A stretch of DNA of 64,000 nucleotides from Acidimicrobiales bacterium (GTDB taxonomy: Bacteria > Actinomycetota > Acidimicrobiia > Acidimicrobiales > SZUA-35): the NCBI GenBank assembly GCA_020630195.1, contig JAHDBV010000006.1, positions 47,979-111,978 on the forward strand, in the 5' to 3' direction. Positions 26,942 to 34,590 of this stretch are shown here, piece by piece. Each line of letters begins with the position of its first letter. Position 1 is the first letter of the stretch. A program made the position numbers and the translations under genes. The notes below the pieces were generated by a model. That model was not told where the DNA came from. It was given only the letters and a program-made list of their open reading frames with translations, and did not search any database.

Positions 26942-28219
26942 GTGTCCGAGCTCCAGGCCCCCGTGGCCGAACCCGATGTCCCCGTCCCGGAGCCGGCGCC
27001 GCGCGCCGCCGCGGTCGCCCTCCTCCTGGGCTTCGGCATCCTGATGGCCGGCAACGGCCTCGGGGGCATCGTGGTCGGCGTCCGGGCCGAGCTCGAGGGC
27101 TTCGACGGCACCGTCACCGGCCTCGTGATGGCCGCCTATTTCGCCGGCTTCCTGCTCGGCAGCCGCCTGTCCGCCCGACTGATGGGCCAGGTCGGCCACA
27201 TCCGTGTCTTCGCTGCGTTGGCCTCGATGGCCTCGACGGCCGCGCTCCTCCACGCCGTGGCGATCGACCCCGTCGTGTGGGTCGGGGCCCGATTCCTGAC
27301 GGGCGCCTGTATGGCCGGGCTCTACGTCGTGGCGGAGTCGTGGCTCAACGACATCGCCACCAACGCCACCCGCGGCCGGCTCCTCGCGGCCTACATGATC
27401 GTCACGATGATGGCGATGGCCGCCGGTCAGTTGCTGCTCGACGCCGCCGACCCGAACGGGCTCACACTCTTCGTCGTCGCCTCGGTCCTCGTGTCGCTGT
27501 CCCTCGTCCCGATCTCACTGTCGACCACCTCCGCTCCCCCGGTGATCGTGCCGGAGGCGATGTCGATGCGGGAGCTCGTGGGTGTCGTGCCCACCGGTGT
27601 GGTCAGCATCATCGGCTCGGGGATGACCGCCGGTGCGCTCATGGGTCTCGGCGCCGTCTATGCCACCCGTGAAGGGCTCGACGCCTCGGCCATCGCCCGC
27701 TTCGTGTCGGCACCCATGTTCGGGGCGATCGTGTTCCAGTGGCCCATCGGTTGGTTGTCCGACCGCGTCGCCCGCCGGGGTCTCATGCTCGTGATCTCGC
27801 TCAGCACCGTGCTCGTCGCCGTGCTGTTGTCGACGCTCGACCCGAGCTCGTTCGCCGCCGTGGGTGCCATGTTCGTGCTCGGCGGCCTGATGTTCCCGTT
27901 CTACGGCCTGACGATCGCCTTCACGAACGACTGGCTGCCCCAGTCGAAGATGTTGGCGGCGGGGTCGGCCATGGTGTTCCTGAACGGCCTCGGGGCGATC
28001 ATCGGTCCGCTGCTCGGCACCGTGGCGCTCGCGAGTGGGGCCGACGGCGCGTTCTTCTACGCGGTGGGGGCACCGAGTGTCCTCGTGTCGATCTACATCG
28101 GCTGGCGGATCGTCGTCCGGGACGCCGTGCCGATCGACGAACAGCGCGACTGGGTGCCGGTGCCCGCCCGCGGCACCCAGGTCATCAACACCCTGGCCCG
28201 CCCGCTCCGTCGACGCTGA
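26942..28219 (+). CDS. Major facilitator superfamily transporter (YcaD-like)
   Basis: The 425-residue protein has about 12 hydrophobic segments. The loop between helices 2 and 3 has 'LLGSRLSARLMGQVGHIRVFAAL', the MFS A-motif position. 'YVVAESWLNDIATNATRGRLLAAYMI' is characteristic of the YcaD/YfkF-like subgroup, whose substrates are uncertain. GGAGG at 26932-26936 supports the GTG at 26942 (an in-frame GTG at 26936 lies inside that site). The gene ends directly in a dispersed repeat. Confidence 0.88.
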   Translation: MSELQAPVAEPDVPVPEPAPRAAAVALLLGFGILMAGNGLGGIVVGVRAELEGFDGTVTGLVMAAYFAGFLLGSRLSARLMGQVGHIRVFAALASMASTAALLHAVAIDPVVWVGARFLTGACMAGLYVVAESWLNDIATNATRGRLLAAYMIVTMMAMAAGQLLLDAADPNGLTLFVVASVLVSLSLVPISLSTTSAPPVIVPEAMSMRELVGVVPTGVVSIIGSGMTAGALMGLGAVYATREGLDASAIARFVSAPMFGAIVFQWPIGWLSDRVARRGLMLVISLSTVLVAVLLSTLDPSSFAAVGAMFVLGGLMFPFYGLTIAFTNDWLPQSKMLAAGSAMVFLNGLGAIIGPLLGTVALASGADGAFFYAVGAPSVLVSIYIGWRIVVRDAVPIDEQRDWVPVPARGTQVINTLARPLRRR

Positions 28220-28297
28220 CGTTCGCCTCGCTGACGCTGCCGTTCGCCTCGCTGACGCTCGGCTCACTCACACAGTTCGGCGCTGCGCGCCGAACTG
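28220..28297. repeat. Dispersed hairpin repeat, copy B (inverted orientation, unit doubled)
   Basis: Immediately after the MFS stop there are two direct copies of CGTTCGCCTCGCTGACGCT (28220-28238 and 28241-28259). A perfect 11-bp hairpin follows: CAGTTCGGCGC (28273-28283), loop TGC, GCGCCGAACTG (28287-28297). The same hairpin plus GCGTCAGCGAG block occurs at 59968-60024, and a diverged form at 49848-49905. Here the order is reversed, so it is the same element on the other strand. It may also act as a terminator. Confidence 0.8.
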
Positions 28298-28340
28298 CGC
28301 CGACTGGCCGGAGCTGGACCAAACTGCCCATCGTCGCCAG

Positions 28341-28817
28341 TCAGACGAGGGACAGGCTGTAGGTCACCGAGACCACCGCGACCGGGCGATCGGGATCGGG
28401 TTCGGCGCCGGCCTCGGCGACCGCATGGAGATCGACGGTCATCACACCGAGCGATCGCCCGAGCTTCACGAGCCGCGCATCGGCGACCAGCTCCACGCCC
28501 GATGGGCGTCGCACGAAGTCGATCGAGAGATGCGTGGTCACGGCGAGTGCGGCATCACCCAGGTGGCCGAGCATCAACACGTAGGCGACGTTGTCGGCGA
28601 GGCCCATGAGGGTCGGGCCCGACACGGTGGCGCCAGGGCGCAGCATCGCCGCCTCGACCGGGACCCGCATCCGGGCCCGGCCGGGGTCGAGACGTTCGAT
28701 CGTGTCGCCGTTCATCCGCACGGTCGACTCGGGCCACACCTCGTCGAGGTAGGCGGCCACCCCGGCCGCGTCGAACCGCAGGTGCCGGTCGCTCGGCGGC
28801 GGAGCCGGGTCGCTCAC
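28341..28817 (-). CDS. PaaI/hotdog-fold thioesterase family protein
   Basis: The 158-residue protein has the hotdog signature 'AMLRPGATVSGPTLMGLADNVAYVLMLGHLGDAALAVTTHLSIDFVRRP', with the central helix followed by the long strand. Such enzymes hydrolyse acyl-CoA or aryl-CoA thioesters. The start is a GTG overlapping the upstream selenoprotein stop (GTGA), so the two are translationally coupled. The substrate is unknown. Confidence 0.8.
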   Translation of the reverse strand: MSDPAPPPSDRHLRFDAAGVAAYLDEVWPESTVRMNGDTIERLDPGRARMRVPVEAAMLRPGATVSGPTLMGLADNVAYVLMLGHLGDAALAVTTHLSIDFVRRPSGVELVADARLVKLGRSLGVMTVDLHAVAEAGAEPDPDRPVAVVSVTYSLSLV

Positions 28818-29431
28818 GGGCGGTCGCCGAACTCCGGGCGTTCGGTCCGTGTGCGCTTGAGCTCCCAGAACCCCGGCGTCGTCGTCAGCGTCACCATCGC
28901 ATCCCAGACGGCGAGCGAACGCTCGGTGTCGGGGACCCGGGTGATCACCGGGCCGAAGATGCCGCTTCGACCACCCTCGGCGGCCGGATCCGGGAACGCG
29001 ATGATCGGCGTGCCGACATCCTGGCCCACGAGGGCGAGGCCGGCATCCATCCGCGTCCGGATCTCGGCGTCGAACGACTCATCCGATGCCGCGGTGGCAT
29101 GGGCGGGATCGAGACCCGCGGCGGTCAACGCGTCGGCGATGTCGAACGAACGATCACGGTCGTGGTGGATCCGGCGGCCGAACTCCCAGTAGAGGTCGAA
29201 CACCGGGGCGTCGCCCTCCGCGGCACGGAGTGCCTCCATCACCCGGAGCATGTCGTGGGTGCCCTGGTAGGCGTCACGACGGTCGCCCGGCTCGGGCTCG
29301 TTCTTGAACAGCAGCGAGATCGGCTGCCACACGATGTCGAGTTCACGGTGCGGCTGCACCTCGTCGACGACCCAACGGGCCGTCACCCAACACCACGGTC
29401 AAATGGGGTCGACCCAGAAGTCGATCTGCAT
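28814..29431 (-). CDS. Probable selenoprotein: Rv2466c-like DsbA/thioredoxin-fold reductase with in-frame UGA (Sec11)
   Basis: ATG at 29431, with GAGGA eight bases upstream, opens a frame reading M-Q-I-D-F-W-V-D-P-I, then TGA (29401-29399), then P-W-C-W-V-T-A-R-W, and continues without interruption for 205 codons in all. In the Mycobacterium Rv2466c family (mycothiol-dependent nitroreductase, DsbA-like) the same place reads DPxCPWCW, so the UGA replaces the nucleophilic cysteine. The remaining protein agrees with that family to the end ('VGQDVGTPIIAF', 'FWELKRTRTERPEF'). A SECIS-like hairpin follows the UGA. Reading UGA as selenocysteine is therefore the best explanation; a nonsense mutation is the alternative. 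Conventional calling from GTG 29386 would lose the active site. The gene is coupled to the thioesterase. Confidence 0.8.
29366..29384 (-). promoter_or_regulatory. Putative bacterial SECIS element
   Basis: On the transcript, bases 15-33 after the UGA form GACGGCCC-GUU-GGGUCGUC: eight consecutive pairs (one G-U) closed by a three-base loop that begins with G. The loop G is 23 nt after the UGA, inside the 16-37 nt range described for bacterial SECIS elements. It lies within the coding sequence, as bacterial SECIS elements do. Confidence 0.65.
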
Positions 29432-29499
29432 GCGCACGTCCTCGCTGCTCGGAGAAGGCCGAACCTAACCGCCGCCGCGGGCCCGAGCGAACGAGGTGG

Positions 29500-30054
29500 T
29501 CAGATCTGGCGGAGGCGGTGATGGCGCGAGGGCGCCGTCACCCGGATCTCGTCGCCGGAGCGAACGATGCCGCCGCGGACGACCACCGACATGACACCGG
29601 CGAGCCGCTTGATCGAACCGTCGTCCTCCCAGCGGTCGAGCATCACCGACTGGAAGTCGGGATGGATGCCCTTCAGCTGCGGGCACGGGTTCCGCAGGCC
29701 GGTGACGCTCACGATCGCGTCGTCCCCGATCTCGAGCAGCGCCCCCGCCGACAGATCGATGAGATCGATGCCACGGGTGGTGATGTTCTCGCCCATGTCA
29801 CCCGGCCCGACCTCGAACCCGAGCTCGCGGGCCCGATCGTGGACCTCGGCGTGGATGAGATGGACCTGACGCAGATTTGGCTGGGTCGGGTCCTTCGCGA
29901 CGCGGGAGCGGTGCTTCACGCGGGCGCCGGCGTGGGCGTCTCCGGCCACCCCGATCCCGGCGAGCAGCTCGATCTCGTCCTCGGCCCACTTGCAGAACGT
30001 GTGGTCGGCCGAGCGGTGCACGGCCTCGACCACGGCGCCGGTGGGAGCGTTCAC
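29500..30054 (-). CDS. MOSC domain-containing protein
   Basis: The 184-residue protein consists of a single MOSC (molybdenum cofactor sulfurase C-terminal) domain. It has '[11 protein letters not shown]', '[49 protein letters not shown]', and the conserved sulfur-carrying cysteine in '[13 protein letters not shown]'. Family members bind or transfer sulfur in molybdenum-enzyme maturation or act in detoxification. It lies five bases downstream of folD on the same strand and may be co-transcribed with it. Confidence 0.88.
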   Translation of the reverse strand: MNAPTGAVVEAVHRSADHTFCKWAEDEIELLAGIGVAGDAHAGARVKHRSRVAKDPTQPNLRQVHLIHAEVHDRARELGFEVGPGDMGENITTRGIDLIDLSAGALLEIGDDAIVSVTGLRNPCPQLKGIHPDFQSVMLDRWEDDGSIKRLAGVMSVVVRGGIVRSGDEIRVTAPSRHHRLRQI

Positions 30055-30059
30055 GATCC

Positions 30060-30938
30060 TCAGCCCTGCTGCATCCGGGCGGCGTTCAGCGTGTTCTGCA
30101 TCAGACAGGCGATCGTCATCGGCCCGGTGCCGCCGGGCATCGGGGTGATGGCGCCGGCGACGGCCTGGACCGAGTCGAAGTCGACGTCGCCGACGATCCC
30201 GTCGGCGGTGCGGGAGATGCCCACGTCGAGCACGGCGGCCCCGGGCTTCACGTGCTCGGCGGTGATGAGTCCGGCGATGCCGGCCGCGGCGACGATGATG
30301 TCGGCGTCACGGCAGGCCTCGACGAGATCCGCCGTGCGGGAGTGGGCGAGCGTCACCGTGGAGTCGGCGCCCTTGCGGCCGAGCAGCAGCACCTGGGGCA
30401 GGCCGACGAGCGTCGAGCGTCCGATGACCACGGCCTTCTTGCCGCTCGTCTCGATGCCGTACCGCTCGAGCAGCTCCATCACGCCCTGCGGGGTGCACGG
30501 CACGTGACCGTCGCGACCGCGCACGAGGCGCCCCATCGAGCGCTCGGTGAGCCCGTCGACGTCCTTCTCCGGCGGCACGAGGTCGAGCACCGGTTCGGCA
30601 TCGAGGCCGTCGGGCAGCGGGAGCTGCACGAGGATGCCGTGCACGGCGTCGTCCTCGGCGAGTTCACGCACGGCGGCCTCGACCTCGGCCTGGGTGGCGG
30701 TGGCCGGCAGTTCGACGTGGCGGGAGGTGAGCCCGGCCTCACCGGCCTTGCGCTGCTTCGAGCCGACGTAGACCTTGCTGGGCTTGTCGTCGCCGACGAG
30801 CACGGTGGCGAGGCAGACGGCCGGCAACGACGAATCGGCGGCCACCTCCTCGGCGAGCTCGGCGATGATCTGGTCGCGCAGGGCGTTGCCGTCGAGCAGG
30901 ATCGCCCCGCCGTCGGTGTGTCGGATCTCGAGTGCCAT
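30060..30938 (-). CDS. folD: Bifunctional methylenetetrahydrofolate dehydrogenase / methenyltetrahydrofolate cyclohydrolase
   Basis: FolD interconverts 5,10-methylene- and 10-formyl-tetrahydrofolate with NADP. The 292-residue protein has the catalytic Tyr and Lys in '[14 protein letters not shown]', '[15 protein letters not shown]', '[17 protein letters not shown]', '[17 protein letters not shown]' (Rossmann part) and '[21 protein letters not shown]'. ATG 30938 was chosen over an upstream GTG because the family begins here and TAGCGT is seven bases before it. Confidence 0.94.
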   Translation of the reverse strand: MALEIRHTDGGAILLDGNALRDQIIAELAEEVAADSSLPAVCLATVLVGDDKPSKVYVGSKQRKAGEAGLTSRHVELPATATQAEVEAAVRELAEDDAVHGILVQLPLPDGLDAEPVLDLVPPEKDVDGLTERSMGRLVRGRDGHVPCTPQGVMELLERYGIETSGKKAVVIGRSTLVGLPQVLLLGRKGADSTVTLAHSRTADLVEACRDADIIVAAAGIAGLITAEHVKPGAAVLDVGISRTADGIVGDVDFDSVQAVAGAITPMPGGTGPMTIACLMQNTLNAARMQQG

Positions 30939-30945
30939 GGTGCCG

Positions 30946-30951
30946 ACGCTA
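30946..30951 (-). promoter_or_regulatory. -10 box (TAGCGT) of leaderless folD
   Basis: Minus-strand TAGCGT followed by seven bases and the ATG at 30938; same hexamer and spacing as at 9797-9802 and 57376-57381. Confidence 0.55.
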
Positions 30952-31044
30952 CGCGCCCCGTCGAGGCCCGACGGACCACTTCCCGACATCCGGCGCGATC
31001 GCGTCCGCGTGCGAGACGGGCGGCGCCACTAAAACGGGGGCCCC

Positions 31045-32508
31045 GTGCTGTTCCCGACCGTGGCGTTCGCGCTGTTCTTCGTCGTGGCGTTCTGCGCCAA
31101 CTGGCTTCTGCGACCCCACCACGGGGTCTGGCGTGTGGCGATGGTCGCCCTCAGCTTCTTCTTCTACGGCTGGTGGAACTGGCGGTTCTGCTTCCTCCTG
31201 GCACTCTCGATCGTCGGGAACTGGCTGTTCGGCCACGCCGTCGGCGCGGCCCGGATCGAGACCACCGACGACGCCGGCGGGACCACGACGACGTTGCTCG
31301 CGTCAGGTCGCCGCACCGTGAAGATCGCGGTGGCCGCCAACCTCGCGCTGCTCGGCGTGTTCAAGTACTACGGCTTCTTCGCCACCTCGTTCTTCAACAC
31401 GTTCGGCATCGAGGACGCTCCCCCGTTCGTGGAGCAGATCGTGCTGCCCGTCGGGATCTCGTTCTTCACGTTCCAGGCGATGTCCTACGTGATCGACATG
31501 GGTCGGGGCGAGTTCGGTCGGCCGTTGCCGCTGCTCGACGTGGCGTTCTACCTGTCGTTCTTCCCGCAGCTCGTCGCCGGTCCGATCGTGCGGGCCACCG
31601 ACATGGCCGAGCAGATCCGGGTCGCCCCCGACCCCCGCACGATCCCGTTCACCGAGGCGTTCTGGCTGATCGGCCGCGGCCTGTTCAAGAAGGTCGTCAT
31701 CTCGTCGTACCTGGCGACGACCCTCGTCGACCCGGTGTTCGACGTGCCCGCGCAGCAGACCGGACTCGACACCCTCATCGCCGTCTACGCCTACGCGATC
31801 CAGATCTACGCCGACTTCTCCGGCTACACCGACATCGCCATCGGCTGTGCCCTGCTCCTCGGGTTCCGCTTCCCCACCAACTTCGACGCCCCGTATCGGG
31901 CGCTCACGATCCAGGACTTCTGGCGACGCTGGCACATCAGCCTGTCGAGCTGGCTGCGGGACTACCTCTACATCCCCCTCGGCGGCAATCGCGGTGGGCG
32001 CCTGTTCACCTACCGCAACCTCGCCCTGACGATGGTGCTCGGTGGTCTGTGGCACGGCGCCAACTGGACGTTCATCATCTGGGGGGTCATCCACGGGGGT
32101 GCACTCGCACTCGAGCGGTTCGCGTCCGAGCAGATCCGATCCGGTGCGTGGCAGGTGCCGTCGATCGACCCGGGCCTGGCCCGGTTCCTCAAGTGGTTCG
32201 CCACCTTCCACGTGGTCTGCTTCGCCTGGGTGTTCTTCCGGGCCGACTCGTTCGGTCTCGCCGTCGAGGTGCTCGGCCGCATCGTCGGCGGCGGGTTCGG
32301 CATCGATCTGATCACCGCCCTCGTCATCATCGTGATCGTCGTGATGATGGTGAGCCAGTTCGTCAACGACCTCGCCGTGCAGCGGGCCATCGCCGCCTTC
32401 GGCGGCTGGCACCCCGCCGCACAGATCGCCGTCGCCGCCCTCGGCCTGACCGTCATCGACGGTCTCGGCCCCGAGGGTGTCGCCCCGTTCATCTACTTCC
32501 AGTTCTGA
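31045..32508 (+). CDS. MBOAT-family membrane O-acyltransferase (AlgI/DltB-like)
   Basis: The 487-residue polytopic membrane protein fits the AlgI branch of MBOAT enzymes, which move acyl groups to extracytoplasmic polysaccharide acceptors. It has '[19 protein letters not shown]', '[13 protein letters not shown]', '[26 protein letters not shown]' and the invariant His in '[20 protein letters not shown]'. Its stop overlaps the next start by one base (TGATG), tying it to an SGNH protein. Together they probably O-acetylate a surface glycan (inference). Confidence 0.9.
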   Translation: MLFPTVAFALFFVVAFCANWLLRPHHGVWRVAMVALSFFFYGWWNWRFCFLLALSIVGNWLFGHAVGAARIETTDDAGGTTTTLLASGRRTVKIAVAANLALLGVFKYYGFFATSFFNTFGIEDAPPFVEQIVLPVGISFFTFQAMSYVIDMGRGEFGRPLPLLDVAFYLSFFPQLVAGPIVRATDMAEQIRVAPDPRTIPFTEAFWLIGRGLFKKVVISSYLATTLVDPVFDVPAQQTGLDTLIAVYAYAIQIYADFSGYTDIAIGCALLLGFRFPTNFDAPYRALTIQDFWRRWHISLSSWLRDYLYIPLGGNRGGRLFTYRNLALTMVLGGLWHGANWTFIIWGVIHGGALALERFASEQIRSGAWQVPSIDPGLARFLKWFATFHVVCFAWVFFRADSFGLAVEVLGRIVGGGFGIDLITALVIIVIVVMMVSQFVNDLAVQRAIAAFGGWHPAAQIAVAALGLTVIDGLGPEGVAPFIYFQF

Positions 32509-33614
32509 TGTCGTCCCCGCCCGACCCCCGCCGCCGGCCACGACCGGCCGCCGATCGCCCCACCGGTGAGCCGGTGTTGCGCGACCTGCGGGCCGTCGAC
32601 GTCGAGACGCCACGACGTCGGGACGTGCACTCGGCCGGGCGCACCCTGCTGGTCGTGCTCGGTGCCCTCGTGCTGGCGGCGCTGTTCAACGCCGGGACCC
32701 AGCTCGAGCGAGCCGAACGTTCACCGCTCGGCGCCGACCGGGATCGCAAGATCGCGATCTGGGAGCCCCTCGCCGACCTCACGGGCGCCATCGGGCTCCA
32801 GTTGCCCCGCGACGCCATCCAGGCCGTCCGCGACATCGGCGAACCGGAACCGGTCGTCGTCGTCGCCGACACGACCACCACCACGGCACCACCGGCCACC
32901 TCGACCACCGACGCCCCCGGGGCGACCACCACCACGACCGCCCCGACCACCACCACGACCGAGGCTCCACGGGTGCCGACCGCGGTCGAGCCGCTGCGGG
33001 TCCTGCTCGTCGGCGACTCGACGATGGACGGGCCGGGCAAGGCGCTGCAGCGGCGGCTGGCCGAGACGGGGCTCGCCGAGTCGGTGCTCGACGACCGCCC
33101 GGCCTCGGGCTTCTCCCGCCCCGACTTCTTCGACTGGCCGAGCCACATCGCCGGGCTCACCGCCGAACACGACCCCGAGGTGGTGGTGCTGATGTTCGGC
33201 GGCAACGACGCCCAGGGCTTCGAGGTCGACGGTGTCGTGCACGACTTCGGGTCACCGTCGTGGATCGAGATCTACCGCTCCCGGATCGATGGGGTGACCC
33301 GCCGTCTCGTGGACGAGGGCCGGCGCGTGATCTGGATCGGCCAGCCCACGATGCGGTCCGACTCGTTCGACGCCCGGATCCAGGTGCTCAACGGCATCTT
33401 CGTCGATGTCGTGCGGTCCTACGGCGCCGACGTGCGCCTGCTCGACACGATCCCGCTGCTCACCCCCGACGGCTACACGACGTTCGGGCCCGGGGCCGAC
33501 GGCTCGGAGACCCGCCTGCGGGGCGACGACGGCATCCACCTGACGGTGGGTGGTGGCGACGTGGTGGGCCAGGCGGTCATGGGCCTGCTGCGCACCGACG
33601 GCATCCTCCCCTGA
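32508..33614 (+). CDS. Membrane-anchored SGNH/GDSL hydrolase (DUF459-like), MBOAT partner
   Basis: The 368-residue protein has one transmembrane helix (about residues 46-62), a Thr/Pro-rich linker (about 120-155) and a C-terminal SGNH domain. Block I is '[11 protein letters not shown]', block III 'MFGGNDAQG' and block V 'DDGIHLT', supplying Ser, Asn and Asp-His. Such proteins partner MBOAT acyltransferases, as AlgJ/AlgX do with AlgI, by transferring or removing acetyl groups on extracellular sugars. ATG 32508 was chosen because it is coupled to the MBOAT stop; the open frame upstream is only a shadow. Confidence 0.85.
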   Translation: MSSPPDPRRRPRPAADRPTGEPVLRDLRAVDVETPRRRDVHSAGRTLLVVLGALVLAALFNAGTQLERAERSPLGADRDRKIAIWEPLADLTGAIGLQLPRDAIQAVRDIGEPEPVVVVADTTTTTAPPATSTTDAPGATTTTTAPTTTTTEAPRVPTAVEPLRVLLVGDSTMDGPGKALQRRLAETGLAESVLDDRPASGFSRPDFFDWPSHIAGLTAEHDPEVVVLMFGGNDAQGFEVDGVVHDFGSPSWIEIYRSRIDGVTRRLVDEGRRVIWIGQPTMRSDSFDARIQVLNGIFVDVVRSYGADVRLLDTIPLLTPDGYTTFGPGADGSETRLRGDDGIHLTVGGGDVVGQAVMGLLRTDGILP

Positions 33615-33644
33615 ACCGGGCCGTCGGCGCTGCGGCCGGACGGC

Positions 33645-34328
33645 TCAGGACCGCAGCGCCCCCAGCGCGGCGAGGGTGCGGTCCCAGGCCAGGGCCGAAT
33701 GCTCGGCCGAGTAGACCTCGGGCCGCGTGTCGTTGAAGAAGGCGTGTTCTGCGTTCTCGTAGACGTGGAACGTCGCGTCCTTGCCGAGCTCCCCGAGGGT
33801 CGCGTCGAGCGCCGCGGCGGCCTCGGGGCCGAACATGCCGTCGTTCTCGCCGATGTGGGCGACGATCGAGCCGTCGACGGCCGACCAGTCGGGCTGGGCG
33901 TCCTCCCACGGGATCACGCCGTAGAACGGCACGGCGACCTTCACCGCATCCGGCCGCTGGCACGCGAGGGTGAGCGTGAGCCCACCGCCCATGCAGAACC
34001 CGATCACGCCGACGGTGTCCCGTCCGGATCGCTCCCGGAGGAGGTCGATCGCTCCCGACAGGTCCCGGGCGGCCCGGCCGAGGTCGAGCGCCATCATGTA
34101 CTTGCCCGCCTCGTCCGGCTCGGCGGTGACCTCCCCGTGGTAGAGGTCGGGTGCGAGCGCGGTGAAGCCGGCGGCGGCCACCCGGTCGGCGACCTCCTTG
34201 ATGTGGTCGTTGAGGCCCCACCACTCCTGGATCACGACCACACCGGGCCCACCGTCACCACTCAGGTAGCCGGGGGCGGTACCGCCGTTGGACGGGAACT
34301 CGATCATCGATCCGGTGAGGTCAGCCAT
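33645..34328 (-). CDS. Dienelactone hydrolase family protein
   Basis: The 227-residue alpha/beta hydrolase has the dienelactone-hydrolase triad: Cys in 'VIGFCMGGG', Asp in 'GENDGMFG' and His in 'ENAEHAFFND'. 'VVVIQEWWGLNDHIKEVADRVAAAGFTALAPDLYHG' is characteristic. It may act in aromatic ring degradation or as a general carboxylesterase. It appears leaderless (TAGGTT at 34335-34340, six bases before the ATG). Confidence 0.9.
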   Translation of the reverse strand: MADLTGSMIEFPSNGGTAPGYLSGDGGPGVVVIQEWWGLNDHIKEVADRVAAAGFTALAPDLYHGEVTAEPDEAGKYMMALDLGRAARDLSGAIDLLRERSGRDTVGVIGFCMGGGLTLTLACQRPDAVKVAVPFYGVIPWEDAQPDWSAVDGSIVAHIGENDGMFGPEAAAALDATLGELGKDATFHVYENAEHAFFNDTRPEVYSAEHSALAWDRTLAALGALRS

Positions 34329-34546
34329 GGGCCGAACCTAGACGGACCCCGCGTCGCCGTTCGACCCGGTCAGGCGTCGCGAGTGGGGCGGGGCGCGGCG
34401 TTCCGGGGGTTCGGCGGGTACACCCGGCCCGGCCCGGCGGCCCAGGTGTCACTCCAGCCGCCGTGACGGCGGCGCCGCGGTTCGCCACGTCGGGTCCGAC
34501 GCAACGCACGGACGAATCCTCGGAACTGGACGATCATGACCGGTCA

Positions 34547-34590
34547 ACGACGCCAGGGCGCCGGGAGTTCCCGACGCCCTGGAACGTCGT
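34547..34590 (-). terminator. Hairpin terminator after the fatty-acid oxidation operon
   Basis: ACGACG-CCAGGGCG (34547-34560) pairs with CGCCCTGG-AA-CGTCGT (34575-34590): 14 base pairs with one two-base bulge and a 14-base loop. It starts in the last base of the multifunctional gene's stop codon, reading on the minus strand. Confidence 0.6.

Noticed and set aside
29399..29401. UGA as an ordinary nonsense mutation (pseudogene)
   Set aside because: No other damage in the frame, strong start signals, exact placement on the catalytic Cys codon and a SECIS-like hairpin make selenocysteine the better reading, though it is not proven.
29877..33614. A 1245-codon plus-strand frame spanning folD, the MBOAT gene and the SGNH gene
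   Set aside because: Only its last 368 codons (from 32508) are a real protein; the rest is antisense or out-of-frame shadow caused by high GC.
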